Source: a virus
Virus record (IMG/VR): IMGVR_UViG_3300023196_002073
Span: 1 to 35,122 of that record
Reading direction: 5' to 3' (one strand)
DNA length: 35,122 nt
This document shows positions 20,942 to 29,148 of this stretch, in pieces (the stretch's first letter is position 1; every line of letters begins with the position of its first letter). A program made the translations under genes and the position numbers. The notes under the pieces are model-generated. The model was not told the origin of the DNA, did not search any database, and was given only the letters and a program-made list of their open reading frames with translations.

Positions 20942-21802
20942 ATGGCATTATTTATACCAAGAACAATAGATGAAATATTCACAGAGTTATTACTTGATAA
21001 ACAGTTGTTATCATCAATAGATGGTTTAGACCCTGATTCTGTTGAGAATTCAGAAACATTGATACAAGCCTTGAATGCAGGTAAAGCTGCTGAATGGGTT
21101 ATATGGTTGTACAACATGGCAACTCAAGTTCATATTACTGAGGTTCGAACTGAATCAGCAGTAACAGATATAAATGCGTTATTCGCTACTAAACGAGTAC
21201 ATACAGAAGCTTGGTACATTGAGAAAATGTTAGAATTTCAAGTAGATGATGACTTAGTTATAAACCCATTTACTAAGCAAGTTACATATAATCCAATTGA
21301 CTTAGATGCTAGGATTGTAGGTAGTTGTACTACTAAACCAGGTCAAACCCTTCGTCTAAAGGTTCGTAAAGATGTTGATAATATTTTCTCAGAAGATGAA
21401 ATGACTCAATTACAAACCTATTCTAATACTATAAAGGATGCCGGGACGCAAACAAAAGTAGAGAATTTTGAGGGTGATGAATTTACGTTAAACATGACTA
21501 TCTTATACGATGGTACTAAGAATTTAGTAACTGTTACGTCAGATGTAGAAAGTATAATCAATGCATATCTTGACAATCCTGAACCAGACGGAAAGTTTAT
21601 TACATCATCTTTAATTGATAACCTTCAAGCATATGAGGATATTATAGACCCTCGTTTTGATGGTGGTATAGCATTAGACTCAGTAGGTAATGAAGTAGCT
21701 TTTATACATGAGTATCAAACAAATGCAGGATGGGCTCTTGTTAATCCGTTAACTCCATTATCAGCTACTGTAACATATTTACCAAGAACAAAAACAAATT
21801 AA
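20942..21802 (+). CDS. Baseplate J-like wedge protein, 286 aa
   Basis: Starts MALFIPRTIDEIFTELLLDK, like the 'EI...ll..' opening of gpJ/gp47-type wedge proteins. The N-terminal half is helical (ETLIQALNAGKAAEWVIWLY), and the remainder is beta-rich with KPGQTLRLKVRKDV. P2 gpJ and Mu gp47 form baseplate arms that carry the fibres. This member is shorter than typical (about 300-350 aa) and diverged, so the assignment depends partly on its position between the LysM protein and a gpI-like protein. Confidence 0.45.
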   Translation: MALFIPRTIDEIFTELLLDKQLLSSIDGLDPDSVENSETLIQALNAGKAAEWVIWLYNMATQVHITEVRTESAVTDINALFATKRVHTEAWYIEKMLEFQVDDDLVINPFTKQVTYNPIDLDARIVGSCTTKPGQTLRLKVRKDVDNIFSEDEMTQLQTYSNTIKDAGTQTKVENFEGDEFTLNMTILYDGTKNLVTVTSDVESIINAYLDNPEPDGKFITSSLIDNLQAYEDIIDPRFDGGIALDSVGNEVAFIHEYQTNAGWALVNPLTPLSATVTYLPRTKTN

Positions 21803-21809
21803 TACTAAT

Positions 21810-22373
21810 ATGCCATTAACAGTAGATTATAACTATCAAACATTGATAAATATCCCAATTAAGGATAGGACTCAGGAACGATATGATTGGATGCGTTTGC
21901 AAGTATCTCCATTAACAGCGTTAAATACTAGTTTTGATGAATATTACAATTTCCAAGAAAATCAAGCTAAATATACAAGTCAAGTTCTAGCTATCGAGGA
22001 CTATTTGAATACAACATTAAACCCTGTATTCCCTATATTTATAACTGATGGAGCATGGTTAGATGAAACATTCTTATTTAGAAGAGGTGAACGATTCGCA
22101 GATAAAACATATTTATATGCTAGATTAGAAGCTCAAACGCCAATATATCTATACAATAGGTCTGAATTTGATAATGACCAAGTAGATTTCTTTGTTAACA
22201 TGAGTAGTACAGATGCAGGATTAGAAACAATAGTCAGAAGTACTGTTGAGATATTTAGACCGGCAAGTAAAATATTTGAAATATTATTCGATGCTGACCC
22301 GATTAGATGTAATGCTGATTTAACAGTTACTCCAATATCTTTCACATGTAATAACGATTTAACAATAATATAA
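21810..22373 (+). CDS. Baseplate/fibre-connecting protein (gpI-like position), 187 aa
   Basis: Begins MPLTVDYNYQTLINIPIKDR and contains ENQAKYTSQVLAIEDYLNTT and AWLDETFLFRRGERFADKTY. No family motif is clear. Its location right after a gpJ-like gene and before fibre genes is where P2-like phages place gpI. The C-terminal CNADLTVTPISFTCNN could be a small fold with two cysteines. Role inferred from order only. Confidence 0.4.
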   Translation: MPLTVDYNYQTLINIPIKDRTQERYDWMRLQVSPLTALNTSFDEYYNFQENQAKYTSQVLAIEDYLNTTLNPVFPIFITDGAWLDETFLFRRGERFADKTYLYARLEAQTPIYLYNRSEFDNDQVDFFVNMSSTDAGLETIVRSTVEIFRPASKIFEILFDADPIRCNADLTVTPISFTCNNDLTII

Positions 22374-22386
22374 TAAAAACAATATA

Positions 22387-23187
22387 ATGACATATTTAAT
22401 AGGCGATACCATAACATTTACCTGGTCAGTTACTAATTCAGGAGCAGTTTCAGGAGTTTATACAGGTACATCATCATATGATGGAGTTCTAGTTAACTAT
22501 AATGAAACGATTGGACCAACTAATACTCATGTATTCACTCGTTCAGTAGAGATACTAGTTGAGAACTCAAGATTTACTAGTTCATGTGGACAAATAATTG
22601 ACATAGTAGCAGTTGCGGCAGACCCTGAGTTTGAGTTTACAGGAACTAACTATGAGCAAACATTAGACTCAGGTATATTGAATCCGATGCAAGGTTTAAC
22701 AAACGGTATAATTGAGTTCGACTATAAAACAACTCTGTCTACAGAACAGGCTGTAATATCATTGACTGATGTTAATACAGTTCAAAATGATTCAAATACA
22801 TCTATTAATATCAATAGAGGGATAGGCGAGGCTATACAATTTGTTTCAGCAAACCCTACTCAATATTTCTTCTTTGTTAGTACATTAGCTGAGGATTATT
22901 TTTATGATGGAGCATATCATTCAATCAAACTTATTATAGACGGTATTAATAACAGGTTTATAATTGATGGAGTTACATATGAAGATACAGATATTACATT
23001 CTCGGGAGGTACGAAAACAACAAATTCGTTCATGCCGTCTGTTATAAGCAACATGAATGTAGGTAGAAGATATGTTATTGGAGCAGTTGGACAATTACTT
23101 GATGATTGGTATTGCGTAGGAACAATTAAGAATTTAAAAATTAAAAATGTTGCGGAGACAGTAACTTATTACGAGTTCCCAGTATAA
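22387..23187 (+). CDS. Ig-like plus LamG-like tail adhesin, 266 aa
   Basis: The first 75 residues look like an Ig-type beta sandwich (GDTITFTWSVTNSGAVSGVY; DGVLVNYNETIGPTNTHVFT). The rest resembles a lectin jelly roll: LTNGIIEFDYKTTLSTEQAV, AYHSIKLIIDGINNRFIIDG, and the closing LDDWYCVGTIKNLKIKN. This is the second lectin-type adhesin in the block, with 19121-19843. Both probably recognise host surface glycans. Confidence 0.55.
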   Translation: MTYLIGDTITFTWSVTNSGAVSGVYTGTSSYDGVLVNYNETIGPTNTHVFTRSVEILVENSRFTSSCGQIIDIVAVAADPEFEFTGTNYEQTLDSGILNPMQGLTNGIIEFDYKTTLSTEQAVISLTDVNTVQNDSNTSININRGIGEAIQFVSANPTQYFFFVSTLAEDYFYDGAYHSIKLIIDGINNRFIIDGVTYEDTDITFSGGTKTTNSFMPSVISNMNVGRRYVIGAVGQLLDDWYCVGTIKNLKIKNVAETVTYYEFPV

Positions 23188-23200
23188 AAAAAATTAAACT

Positions 23201-24061
23201 ATGAAAAGAATTAGAACCGAGTTAACTGGAGGATATCCATTTACAGAAGATGACTTAACATATATTCAGGATAATGTTAGAGAAACTACATCAAGCATAG
23301 CTAAAGGTTTGGCATTAGGTAATGCTGCTCTTAGAATTGAAGGTATATCTTATACGCTTGCTGATTTAGGAACGGCTGAACCAAAAGCAATTGTTGAAGC
23401 AGGTACATTTTGGTATTTTGATGAAGTATTTGCATTTGAAGCTACTACTATCACAATGCCCGTAGGTTACGAAGGATTTGAGTTTATTACAAACTATTTC
23501 TTCGATTTATACGTTGATTTAGAGACTCCTGTATTATTTAAGGATGGTAATGCTAAAGAGGTTGATGAGATTAGAACAGCCGTATTGACATTAGCTCCAA
23601 CGAGTTGGGCAGGTTTAAATTACATAAACGTACCTTCATTTACAGACGCTATTGAATCATTAGTTCCAGATGCAACAACATCAGAGCCAGGAGTTGTTCA
23701 ATTAGCAAATGACTTAGGTACTATAAACGCATTTAGTAATACAACAGCAGTTACGCCAGAAGGATTGAATGCAAAAGTACCTCATATTACAAAGTCATTT
23801 GAAATAGTTGACTGGAATATGGATGATACAGATATTATAAATATACCTGTTAATATACCGTCTACAGATATTCGAAGCGTAAGTATAATGATATTATCAG
23901 ACTCAACTAATACATACGACTTCCTAAATGGCGGTTCGCATTTAACAACTTCAGCAGGTATTATGACTTTGACTAGAACTATAGGCGGTATATTTGATAC
24001 AGTATCATTCAGCGCTACAGGAACTACTAGAGGTTGGGTAACGGTGAGCTATATTTTTTAA
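23201..24061 (+). CDS. Tail-fibre protein, 286 aa
   Basis: Contains the fibre-repeat signature PDATTSEPGVVQLANDLGTI then NTTAVTPEGLNAKV (residues 159-194), as in many phage tail fibres (A-T-x-x-x-x-G-V-V-Q-L...A-V-T-P). The N terminus (MKRIRTELTGGYPFTEDDLT) looks like a baseplate-attachment domain, and the last 90 residues are a beta-rich tip. It closes the fibre block before the head genes. Confidence 0.68.
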   Translation: MKRIRTELTGGYPFTEDDLTYIQDNVRETTSSIAKGLALGNAALRIEGISYTLADLGTAEPKAIVEAGTFWYFDEVFAFEATTITMPVGYEGFEFITNYFFDLYVDLETPVLFKDGNAKEVDEIRTAVLTLAPTSWAGLNYINVPSFTDAIESLVPDATTSEPGVVQLANDLGTINAFSNTTAVTPEGLNAKVPHITKSFEIVDWNMDDTDIINIPVNIPSTDIRSVSIMILSDSTNTYDFLNGGSHLTTSAGIMTLTRTIGGIFDTVSFSATGTTRGWVTVSYIF

Positions 24062-24101
24062 AACCTTGCTTACTTTACGTATACTAAATATAGACAATAA
24101 G

Positions 24102-25103
24102 ATGGAAGATAAGTATTTTATATTATCAGACGAAAGTTTGAATTCACATGGTTTAATAATTGAGACCAACGGAATTATTTTAGAAAGATTTCTAAAGAAT
24201 CCTGTAATGGGTATAGACCACAAGACAGAAAGCGTTAGAGACATCGTTGGTAGATGGGATGATACTCATGTATCAGGTAGTTTTCTAAAAGCTTTACCTG
24301 CGTTTGACATGGGAGTATCTGATGGAGAATCTACAGCAGGACAAGTAGAAAGAGGTTTTATTAGAGCAGCGTCAATCACAGTAGACGTATTAGAAGTAGC
24401 TATACCAGAGGATAAATCATTACCAATGCGAGTTACAAAATGTTTACTTGTTGAAGCTTCGATAGTAAGTATACCATCTAATGAGAATGCGATTAAACTT
24501 AATTATAACGATAAAGAACTATTATTAAATGATGATACATCTAAAGATAAACTTAGACTGTTTCTATCAAAACAAAACAAATCAAATATGAAAAAAGAAG
24601 AATTAGATAAACTTAATGAATCTTTGACAGAAAAGGATTCAACAATCGAGGAATTAAAAGCTTCGAAAATTGAATTGAAGATGAATATTACGAATCTTAC
24701 AAAAAATGTTGAGGATTTGGACAAGTCGGAGAAGGAATTAAAATTATCATTGGCAGAAAAAGATTCTACAATCGAAGAACTTAAATTATCTATAGATGGT
24801 TTAACAGAAGATAAAAAGCGTAGTTATTTCAAATCTGCTGTTGATGCAGGTAAAGTTACAGTAGAACTTGAAGACGAATATCTAGAATTGAAATTCGATA
24901 AAATGAAATCTATGTTAGATAAGCTTTCACCAGCGAACGCAAGTCTAAGAGAAGCATTAAAACTTAACAAAGAAAAATCTAATCAGGCAGACAAGTCTAA
25001 AAGTTTTGAATGGTACATGTCTAACGACCTTAACGGTTTTAGAAACCTTCCGGAAGACGAGCAAAAGAGATTAGAAGATATAAATTATAACAATAAAAAA
25101 TAA
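24102..25103 (+). CDS. Prohead protease fused to scaffold, 333 aa
   Basis: The N-terminal domain has the HK97-type protease (U35/S78) pattern: FLKNPVMGIDHK with His40, FIRAASITVDVLEV with Ser91, and VEASIVSIPSNENAI, the typical 'E.S.V..PAN..A' closing. From about residue 160 it is a highly charged coiled coil with repeated units (LTEKDSTIEELKASKIEL; LAEKDSTIEELKLSIDGL), the layout of a scaffolding domain. The protease cuts capsid and scaffold during maturation. Start 24102 (ATG) is preferred over TTG 24066. An in-frame ATG at 24588 may give the scaffold alone. Confidence 0.8.
   Translation: MEDKYFILSDESLNSHGLIIETNGIILERFLKNPVMGIDHKTESVRDIVGRWDDTHVSGSFLKALPAFDMGVSDGESTAGQVERGFIRAASITVDVLEVAIPEDKSLPMRVTKCLLVEASIVSIPSNENAIKLNYNDKELLLNDDTSKDKLRLFLSKQNKSNMKKEELDKLNESLTEKDSTIEELKASKIELKMNITNLTKNVEDLDKSEKELKLSLAEKDSTIEELKLSIDGLTEDKKRSYFKSAVDAGKVTVELEDEYLELKFDKMKSMLDKLSPANASLREALKLNKEKSNQADKSKSFEWYMSNDLNGFRNLPEDEQKRLEDINYNNKK
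24588..25103 (+). CDS. Possible nested scaffold protein from internal start, 171 aa
   Basis: Within the protease-scaffold gene, ATG 24588 is in frame and is preceded by AAAACAAAACAAATCAAAT, matching the A-rich leaders of independent genes in this genome. The resulting product begins MKKEELDKLNESLTEKDSTI, exactly at the junction between the protease part and the coiled coil. Lambda makes its scaffold Nu3 from inside the protease gene C in this way. Separate translation is inferred. Confidence 0.45.
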   Translation: MKKEELDKLNESLTEKDSTIEELKASKIELKMNITNLTKNVEDLDKSEKELKLSLAEKDSTIEELKLSIDGLTEDKKRSYFKSAVDAGKVTVELEDEYLELKFDKMKSMLDKLSPANASLREALKLNKEKSNQADKSKSFEWYMSNDLNGFRNLPEDEQKRLEDINYNNKK

Positions 25104-25112
25104 TAAAATATT

Positions 25113-26057
25113 ATGGCAATTCAAAATATTAAATATTCAGATACCTTAGCAGTAAATCTTTACGATACTAACCCTTGGTACATGTTTGCAAGAAACTTGG
25201 ATAAGTTTAACTTAGGTACAGTTGTAAGCATTCCTCAGGAAGCTGCATACCCATTAGCTAAAGTTAAAGGCGCAGGTGCAGAAGCAATATCGACAGCTAT
25301 TACATATACTGAGAAGACAGTAGCATCAAAGATGTTAATTGTACCTCCTGTTTATGTAGAGAAGAAAGAATCTGACGAGTTAACATTCGATTCAAGAACA
25401 AGATTAATTGAAAATGTTACGCTATCGTTACAGGAAGCTATCAGTTCTGAAATCATGAACGCATTTAGCCCAGGAGCTACAGCATTAGAGTCTATCACAA
25501 GAACTTCGGGTACTGTAACAAGACCTAATGTATATGGTCAACCGGCTATGAAATCTCTTACAATGGCTGACATTGCAAAAGCAAAAGCTAAATTGATTAT
25601 CCAATCAAGAAGTACTAATCCAACGAATCTTTACTTAATTGTAGACCCTATCATGTATGCTGATTTAGTTCAATTAGACCAGTTTGTAGAAGCTGATTCA
25701 TTGACAATTCAAACTCAAGTTAACGGTTTTGTAGGTACAGTTCAAGGTATTAAAGTTATTCAGAGAACATCTGGTAATCCTTATACTGCATTAGTAGCTC
25801 AACCAGCAACATTAAATTACAAAGATACATATGATGCAACTCATTTTTCTGGAGCATTATTAGTAGACGCTAATCTAGTTGGTTTCACAGCAAGAACTAA
25901 AGAAGGAGCTAGAGATACTTTCGTAGGATTCGACAATTACGCAATCGGTTACTATACTGATATCGTTCAAGGACATACAAGAGTAACAGCAACTCAAATT
26001 TATGATGAAGTAGCAACTGTAATTCAAGGAGTTGTAGCTATCATAGAGCAAGCATAA
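25113..26057 (+). CDS. Major capsid protein (HK97 fold), 314 aa
   Basis: Directly follows the protease-scaffold gene. Typical HK97-fold features: an extended N-terminal arm (MAIQNIKYSDTLAVNLYDTN), an E-loop-like beta region (AEAISTAITYTEKTVASKML), the spine helix (TRLIENVTLSLQEAISSEIM), and the P-domain core MADIAKAKAKLIIQSRSTNP then LYLIVDPIMYADLVQL. Later come GIKVIQRTSGNPYTALVAQP and the closing FVGFDNYAIGYYTDIVQGHT. It is expected in hundreds of copies. A terminator follows, so capsid mRNA can be made in excess of downstream tail genes. Confidence 0.85.
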   Translation: MAIQNIKYSDTLAVNLYDTNPWYMFARNLDKFNLGTVVSIPQEAAYPLAKVKGAGAEAISTAITYTEKTVASKMLIVPPVYVEKKESDELTFDSRTRLIENVTLSLQEAISSEIMNAFSPGATALESITRTSGTVTRPNVYGQPAMKSLTMADIAKAKAKLIIQSRSTNPTNLYLIVDPIMYADLVQLDQFVEADSLTIQTQVNGFVGTVQGIKVIQRTSGNPYTALVAQPATLNYKDTYDATHFSGALLVDANLVGFTARTKEGARDTFVGFDNYAIGYYTDIVQGHTRVTATQIYDEVATVIQGVVAIIEQA

Positions 26058-26084
26058 TCATAGTAGTTTTGATGAGTTTTCCAT

Positions 26085-26109
26085 GGGTTTCTATAAAAAA
26101 CCCTATTTT
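26085..26109 (+). terminator. Rho-independent terminator after the capsid gene
   Basis: GGGTTT (26085-26090) pairs with AAACCC (26098-26103), loop CTATAAA, followed by TATTTTT. It is probably partial, letting some transcripts continue into the sheath gene. Confidence 0.7.
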
Positions 26110-26134
26110 TAACAAATAAAATAAAAACAAAAAC

Positions 26135-27337
26135 ATGGCAATATCAGGATTACCAGGAGTAGACGTTACGGTTGCAGGAGCGATAACAAGATTACCTCTT
26201 AGCAAAGATGGCGTAAATGGCTTCCCATTGTACAATGATAATATTGTTGACTTAACAGTTTTTTCACCTACTAGCAGAGAACATAAATTTACAAATTTAG
26301 CAGCTATTGAAGCTACAGGTATTACAGCCGATTCAACCAACTTTAAGGACGAGTATGAAGCTCTTTCTAAACATTATCTTAATGGTGGTAAAGAAGTTTG
26401 GATTGGAGTATATGATGTACCATTGGCTGCATATGATTGGGTAGAAGTTGACGAATTACGCAAAGCATCTGAAGGTGAAGTACGAATATACAATGTATCA
26501 GTTGGCGCTAAAGTTTTAGCTGAAGTTGATATCTTATCATTGAATGCGGTTATAGCATCATTTGAACCGGTTATTAAGAAACCAGCTGTTGCAATTTATG
26601 CAGCAAATACAGGAACATTAACATTAGCATTGTTTCCAAATCTTAGAACATTAGCATCATCAGCGCCAAATGTATCAGTAGTAGTAGGTCAAGACTTATT
26701 GAACTATCCAGCTACAGTTACAGGATATAGTCTTCCAAATATTGGAGCAGTATCAGGAGCATTAGCAAGAACAAAGGTTAACTTAAATATCTTAGACGTA
26801 GGTCTTAACAATTATGCAGTAGGTTCAAGTATGAATCAAGTAGGTATCATGATGAATGATGGCGTATCTGATAACGTATTAGTACCAATGTCAAGCATTG
26901 ATAAGGCAGACCAAGATGAATTAGCAGATAAAGGGTATATCTTTTGGAGATACTTAGAGAGACCTGGTACATACTTATCGAACGATTATAATTGTTCATT
27001 TGTAACAGATACTTTCAACTCTATCAAAATTGTACGTACAAAGAATAAAGCGTATAGAGATGCTAACGCAGCTTTAGAAGTTTTAATTGGAGCTAGTATA
27101 TTATATAATGATGATGGTACAATGAGACCTATATCAGCAAATAAGTACAATACTACAGCGTCTTTACCTTTGAAGGAGATGAAAAATAATAATACTATTA
27201 GTAATTATAGAACTACTGTAGACCCTACTCAAAAACCTAGAACAAATAATAACGTAGAGGTACAGATAGAAATATTACCTACAAGTTCAGGGGACTATAT
27301 TAATGTAGGAATGTTATTTGTATATACATTAGCATAA
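26135..27337 (+). CDS. Contractile tail sheath protein, 400 aa
   Basis: Begins MAISGLPGVDVTVAGAITRL, and has the C-terminal pattern of the sheath family: KGYIFWRYLERPGTYLSNDY then CSFVTDTFNSIKIVRTKNKA, and a last beta-rich segment (NNVEVQIEILPTSSGDYINV) supplying the strand that hooks neighbouring subunits. This resembles the DUF2586-type sheaths of Bacteroidota phages. The presence of a sheath shows that the phage has a contractile tail. Confidence 0.8.
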   Translation: MAISGLPGVDVTVAGAITRLPLSKDGVNGFPLYNDNIVDLTVFSPTSREHKFTNLAAIEATGITADSTNFKDEYEALSKHYLNGGKEVWIGVYDVPLAAYDWVEVDELRKASEGEVRIYNVSVGAKVLAEVDILSLNAVIASFEPVIKKPAVAIYAANTGTLTLALFPNLRTLASSAPNVSVVVGQDLLNYPATVTGYSLPNIGAVSGALARTKVNLNILDVGLNNYAVGSSMNQVGIMMNDGVSDNVLVPMSSIDKADQDELADKGYIFWRYLERPGTYLSNDYNCSFVTDTFNSIKIVRTKNKAYRDANAALEVLIGASILYNDDGTMRPISANKYNTTASLPLKEMKNNNTISNYRTTVDPTQKPRTNNNVEVQIEILPTSSGDYINVGMLFVYTLA

Positions 27338-27352
27338 TAAAAAATAAATGAT

Positions 27353-27739
27353 ATGGCAAATTTTAAACAAGGTGAAGATTTAATCATCGAAATACCAGTT
27401 TTAGATAATCAAAATAACAAGGTATCATTGACGACAGCAACTAAGATTAGAGTAGGCTTCTTTATCAACAATAGAGAAGCTAAAAAATACTTAGATGTAT
27501 CGTTAGAACCTATTATATCAGGATATGGTGAAGTTACAATTAATACTGTAAACGACTATGTACTTGATGTAGAAGTATTAAGAGCTGACAGTTCTCAATT
27601 TTCAATAGGTGATTTAAATGCTACAATACTGGTATCATTCCCAGATGCTGTCTTAACTGATGGTATTGTTAATGAATATACTTATGATATTGGTTCTGTA
27701 ACAAAAGGTTATTTGAAAACTGAAGATTTAACATTATAG
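27353..27739 (+). CDS. Tail-associated hypothetical protein, 128 aa
   Basis: Begins MANFKQGEDLIIEIPVLDNQ. A beta-rich protein (TATKIRVGFFINNREAKKYL; ATILVSFPDAVLTDGIVNEY) without an identified family. It lies between sheath and tube genes. The fold looks like a small beta sandwich and could decorate the tube, sheath or capsid. Its position suggests that it is a virion component. Confidence 0.5.
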   Translation: MANFKQGEDLIIEIPVLDNQNNKVSLTTATKIRVGFFINNREAKKYLDVSLEPIISGYGEVTINTVNDYVLDVEVLRADSSQFSIGDLNATILVSFPDAVLTDGIVNEYTYDIGSVTKGYLKTEDLTL

Positions 27740-27780
27740 AATATTCTTAATAGGATGTTCGAACTAAAAAATAAAATAAC

Positions 27781-28314
27781 ATGGCAGTAAATATGACAGA
27801 AAGATTGGCTGTGAAAGACCAATTAAATATAAACGGTAACAATTACGATAGAAGTTTGATAATTATTGAACTATCCGGTAAAGGGGTTATAGACTTCACA
27901 AGTACTGATATTACAGAATACATTCAAGCTATAAACTATACTGAAACATCTACAGTTGAGGAAGGTCGAGTACTAGGTTCAAGACGAGCATCTTTTTATG
28001 GATTTAGCGGAATAGCATCTGAAGGAACTTTAAAACTAATAGATGCCGGTATAGGTAAATTAGACGAGATAGCTAGAGAAGCTGGATTACCAAGTTTAAT
28101 TTGGATGGGTCAAGGTACAGTAGGTTCTAGAGTTGATATAACAGTTAGTTATGTAACTTACAATGGTCTAGAAGTAATTGATACATTGCAAGGTATATTC
28201 TTCACAAGTAGAAATAATGGAGCAGATGTAGATACAGCTTTACAAGCAAGCGAAGCAACTGTAATGATTGGTCGAATTGACTGGGGAGTTAATACAGGAG
28301 CTACAGAAGTATAA
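27781..28314 (+). CDS. Tail tube protein, 177 aa
   Basis: After the sheath and before the chaperone and tape measure, the expected place of the tube gene. The sequence is beta-rich with IDFTSTDITEYIQAINYTET, SRVDITVSYVTYNGLEVIDT and VMIGRIDWG, the repeated-strand pattern of gp19/FII-type tube monomers. Size (177 aa) is typical. It is followed by a terminator. Identification rests on order, size and secondary-structure pattern, as tube proteins diverge greatly. Confidence 0.65.
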   Translation: MAVNMTERLAVKDQLNINGNNYDRSLIIIELSGKGVIDFTSTDITEYIQAINYTETSTVEEGRVLGSRRASFYGFSGIASEGTLKLIDAGIGKLDEIAREAGLPSLIWMGQGTVGSRVDITVSYVTYNGLEVIDTLQGIFFTSRNNGADVDTALQASEATVMIGRIDWGVNTGATEV

Positions 28315-28341
28315 AACATGACGATTATAACGTATACTAAT

Positions 28342-28370
28342 AAAGGGTTGGAATGACTAACCCTTTTATT
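28342..28370 (+). terminator. Rho-independent terminator after the tube gene
   Basis: AAAGGGTT (28342-28349) pairs perfectly with AACCCTTT (28359-28366), with a 9-base loop and TTTTATT after it. It is 27 bases after the tube stop. Confidence 0.85.
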
Positions 28371-28390
28371 AAAAAACAAACTACTATAAT

Positions 28391-28993
28391 ATGAAAAAAG
28401 AAGTAAATAAAGTTTTAAGTCTTCCTTATGAGGGAGATTTTGTTGATTTAGAGTTTAAACCTCTAACAAAGTTAACATATGCAAATGTATTTAAACATTT
28501 TAAAGAAGCTGACCATTTCGAAGCGATTGACGTAATCCTTAAAAATTGCTATGTAAAAGGTGAGAATGGTATAGACCTTATTAATGACCAGGCTACTAAA
28601 ATGTCGATGGCTAACCAAATTATATCTAAGTTACTGGTATTCAAACCTGTTGATATATCTATAACATATAGCGGTAAAAAGCATAAGAAATCATATGATG
28701 AACTAGTATCTAAACATGGTTTTGTATTTGTTGTAACTATAGATGCTGAAACAGAAGAAAATGAGTCAGATGGTGAATCAGTTGTATTTTTGAAACCATT
28801 GAAGGACAGATTCCAGTATAAAGAGATATTCAATCTTAATATCAAAAGTCCTTTACGTTCATTAGACTACATCTATAAAAATTTATACCTAGGTGGTGAT
28901 AACATAAATAAGAACATAGTTCATTATGTATCATGTTTCTCTATTTCTGACTACATCCTTACATTTAAGGACAATCAGTTTAAAAAAAAATAG
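28391..28993 (+). CDS. Tail-assembly chaperone, short (G-like) form, 200 aa
   Basis: Begins MKKEVNKVLSLPYEGDFVDL; sits between tube and tape-measure genes, the place of lambda G. The frame ends in CAG TTT AAA AAA AAA TAG: a run of nine A (28982-28990) directly before the stop. In the -1 frame a further 51 codons follow without interruption up to 29145. Pre-stop slippery runs of this kind let a fraction of ribosomes make the longer GT-like product. Both forms wrap the tape measure during tail assembly and are absent from the virion. Confidence 0.75.
   Translation: MKKEVNKVLSLPYEGDFVDLEFKPLTKLTYANVFKHFKEADHFEAIDVILKNCYVKGENGIDLINDQATKMSMANQIISKLLVFKPVDISITYSGKKHKKSYDELVSKHGFVFVVTIDAETEENESDGESVVFLKPLKDRFQYKEIFNLNIKSPLRSLDYIYKNLYLGGDNINKNIVHYVSCFSISDYILTFKDNQFKKK
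28982..28990 (+). promoter_or_regulatory. Candidate -1 frameshift site (A9 run)
   Basis: Nine consecutive A bases read as AAA AAA AAA just before TAG. The run contains the slippery heptamer A AAA AAA in the correct phase. Slippage by -1 bypasses the stop and enters a 51-codon frame ending directly before the tape-measure ATG. RNA polymerase slippage on A9 would have the same effect. Confidence 0.75.
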
Positions 28994-29145
28994 TTGACAA
29001 AGAAGAGATTGGTTTAAGCGATTTAGATATGATGGATATTAAAATCGCTTACCATTTTAAGTTAGACCCTGACGAAATGTCAGATGATAAACATAACATG
29101 TACTACATTGGAACTAAGATGATTGAAAAAGAATTAAAAAAATAG
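28990..29145 (+). CDS. Tail-assembly chaperone, T-like frameshift extension (51 codons)
   Basis: Read in the -1 frame from 28990, this encodes IVDKEEIGLSDLDMMDIKIA, then YHFKLDPDEMSDDKHNMYYI, ending KMIEKELKK before TAG 29143-29145. It lacks a good start of its own near the beginning, so it is expected as the C-terminal part of a fusion of about 251 aa with the 200-aa form. The tape-measure ATG follows after 3 bases. The short acidic helical composition fits the T domain of G-T chaperones. Confidence 0.7.
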   Translation: MVDKEEIGLSDLDMMDIKIAYHFKLDPDEMSDDKHNMYYIGTKMIEKELKK

Positions 29146-29148
29146 TAA

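Noticed and set aside
26064-26071. TAGTTTTG, a perfect TAnnTTTG box after the capsid gene
   Set aside because: No TTG at the right distance, and the predicted start would lie just before a terminator hairpin, so a promoter makes little sense here.
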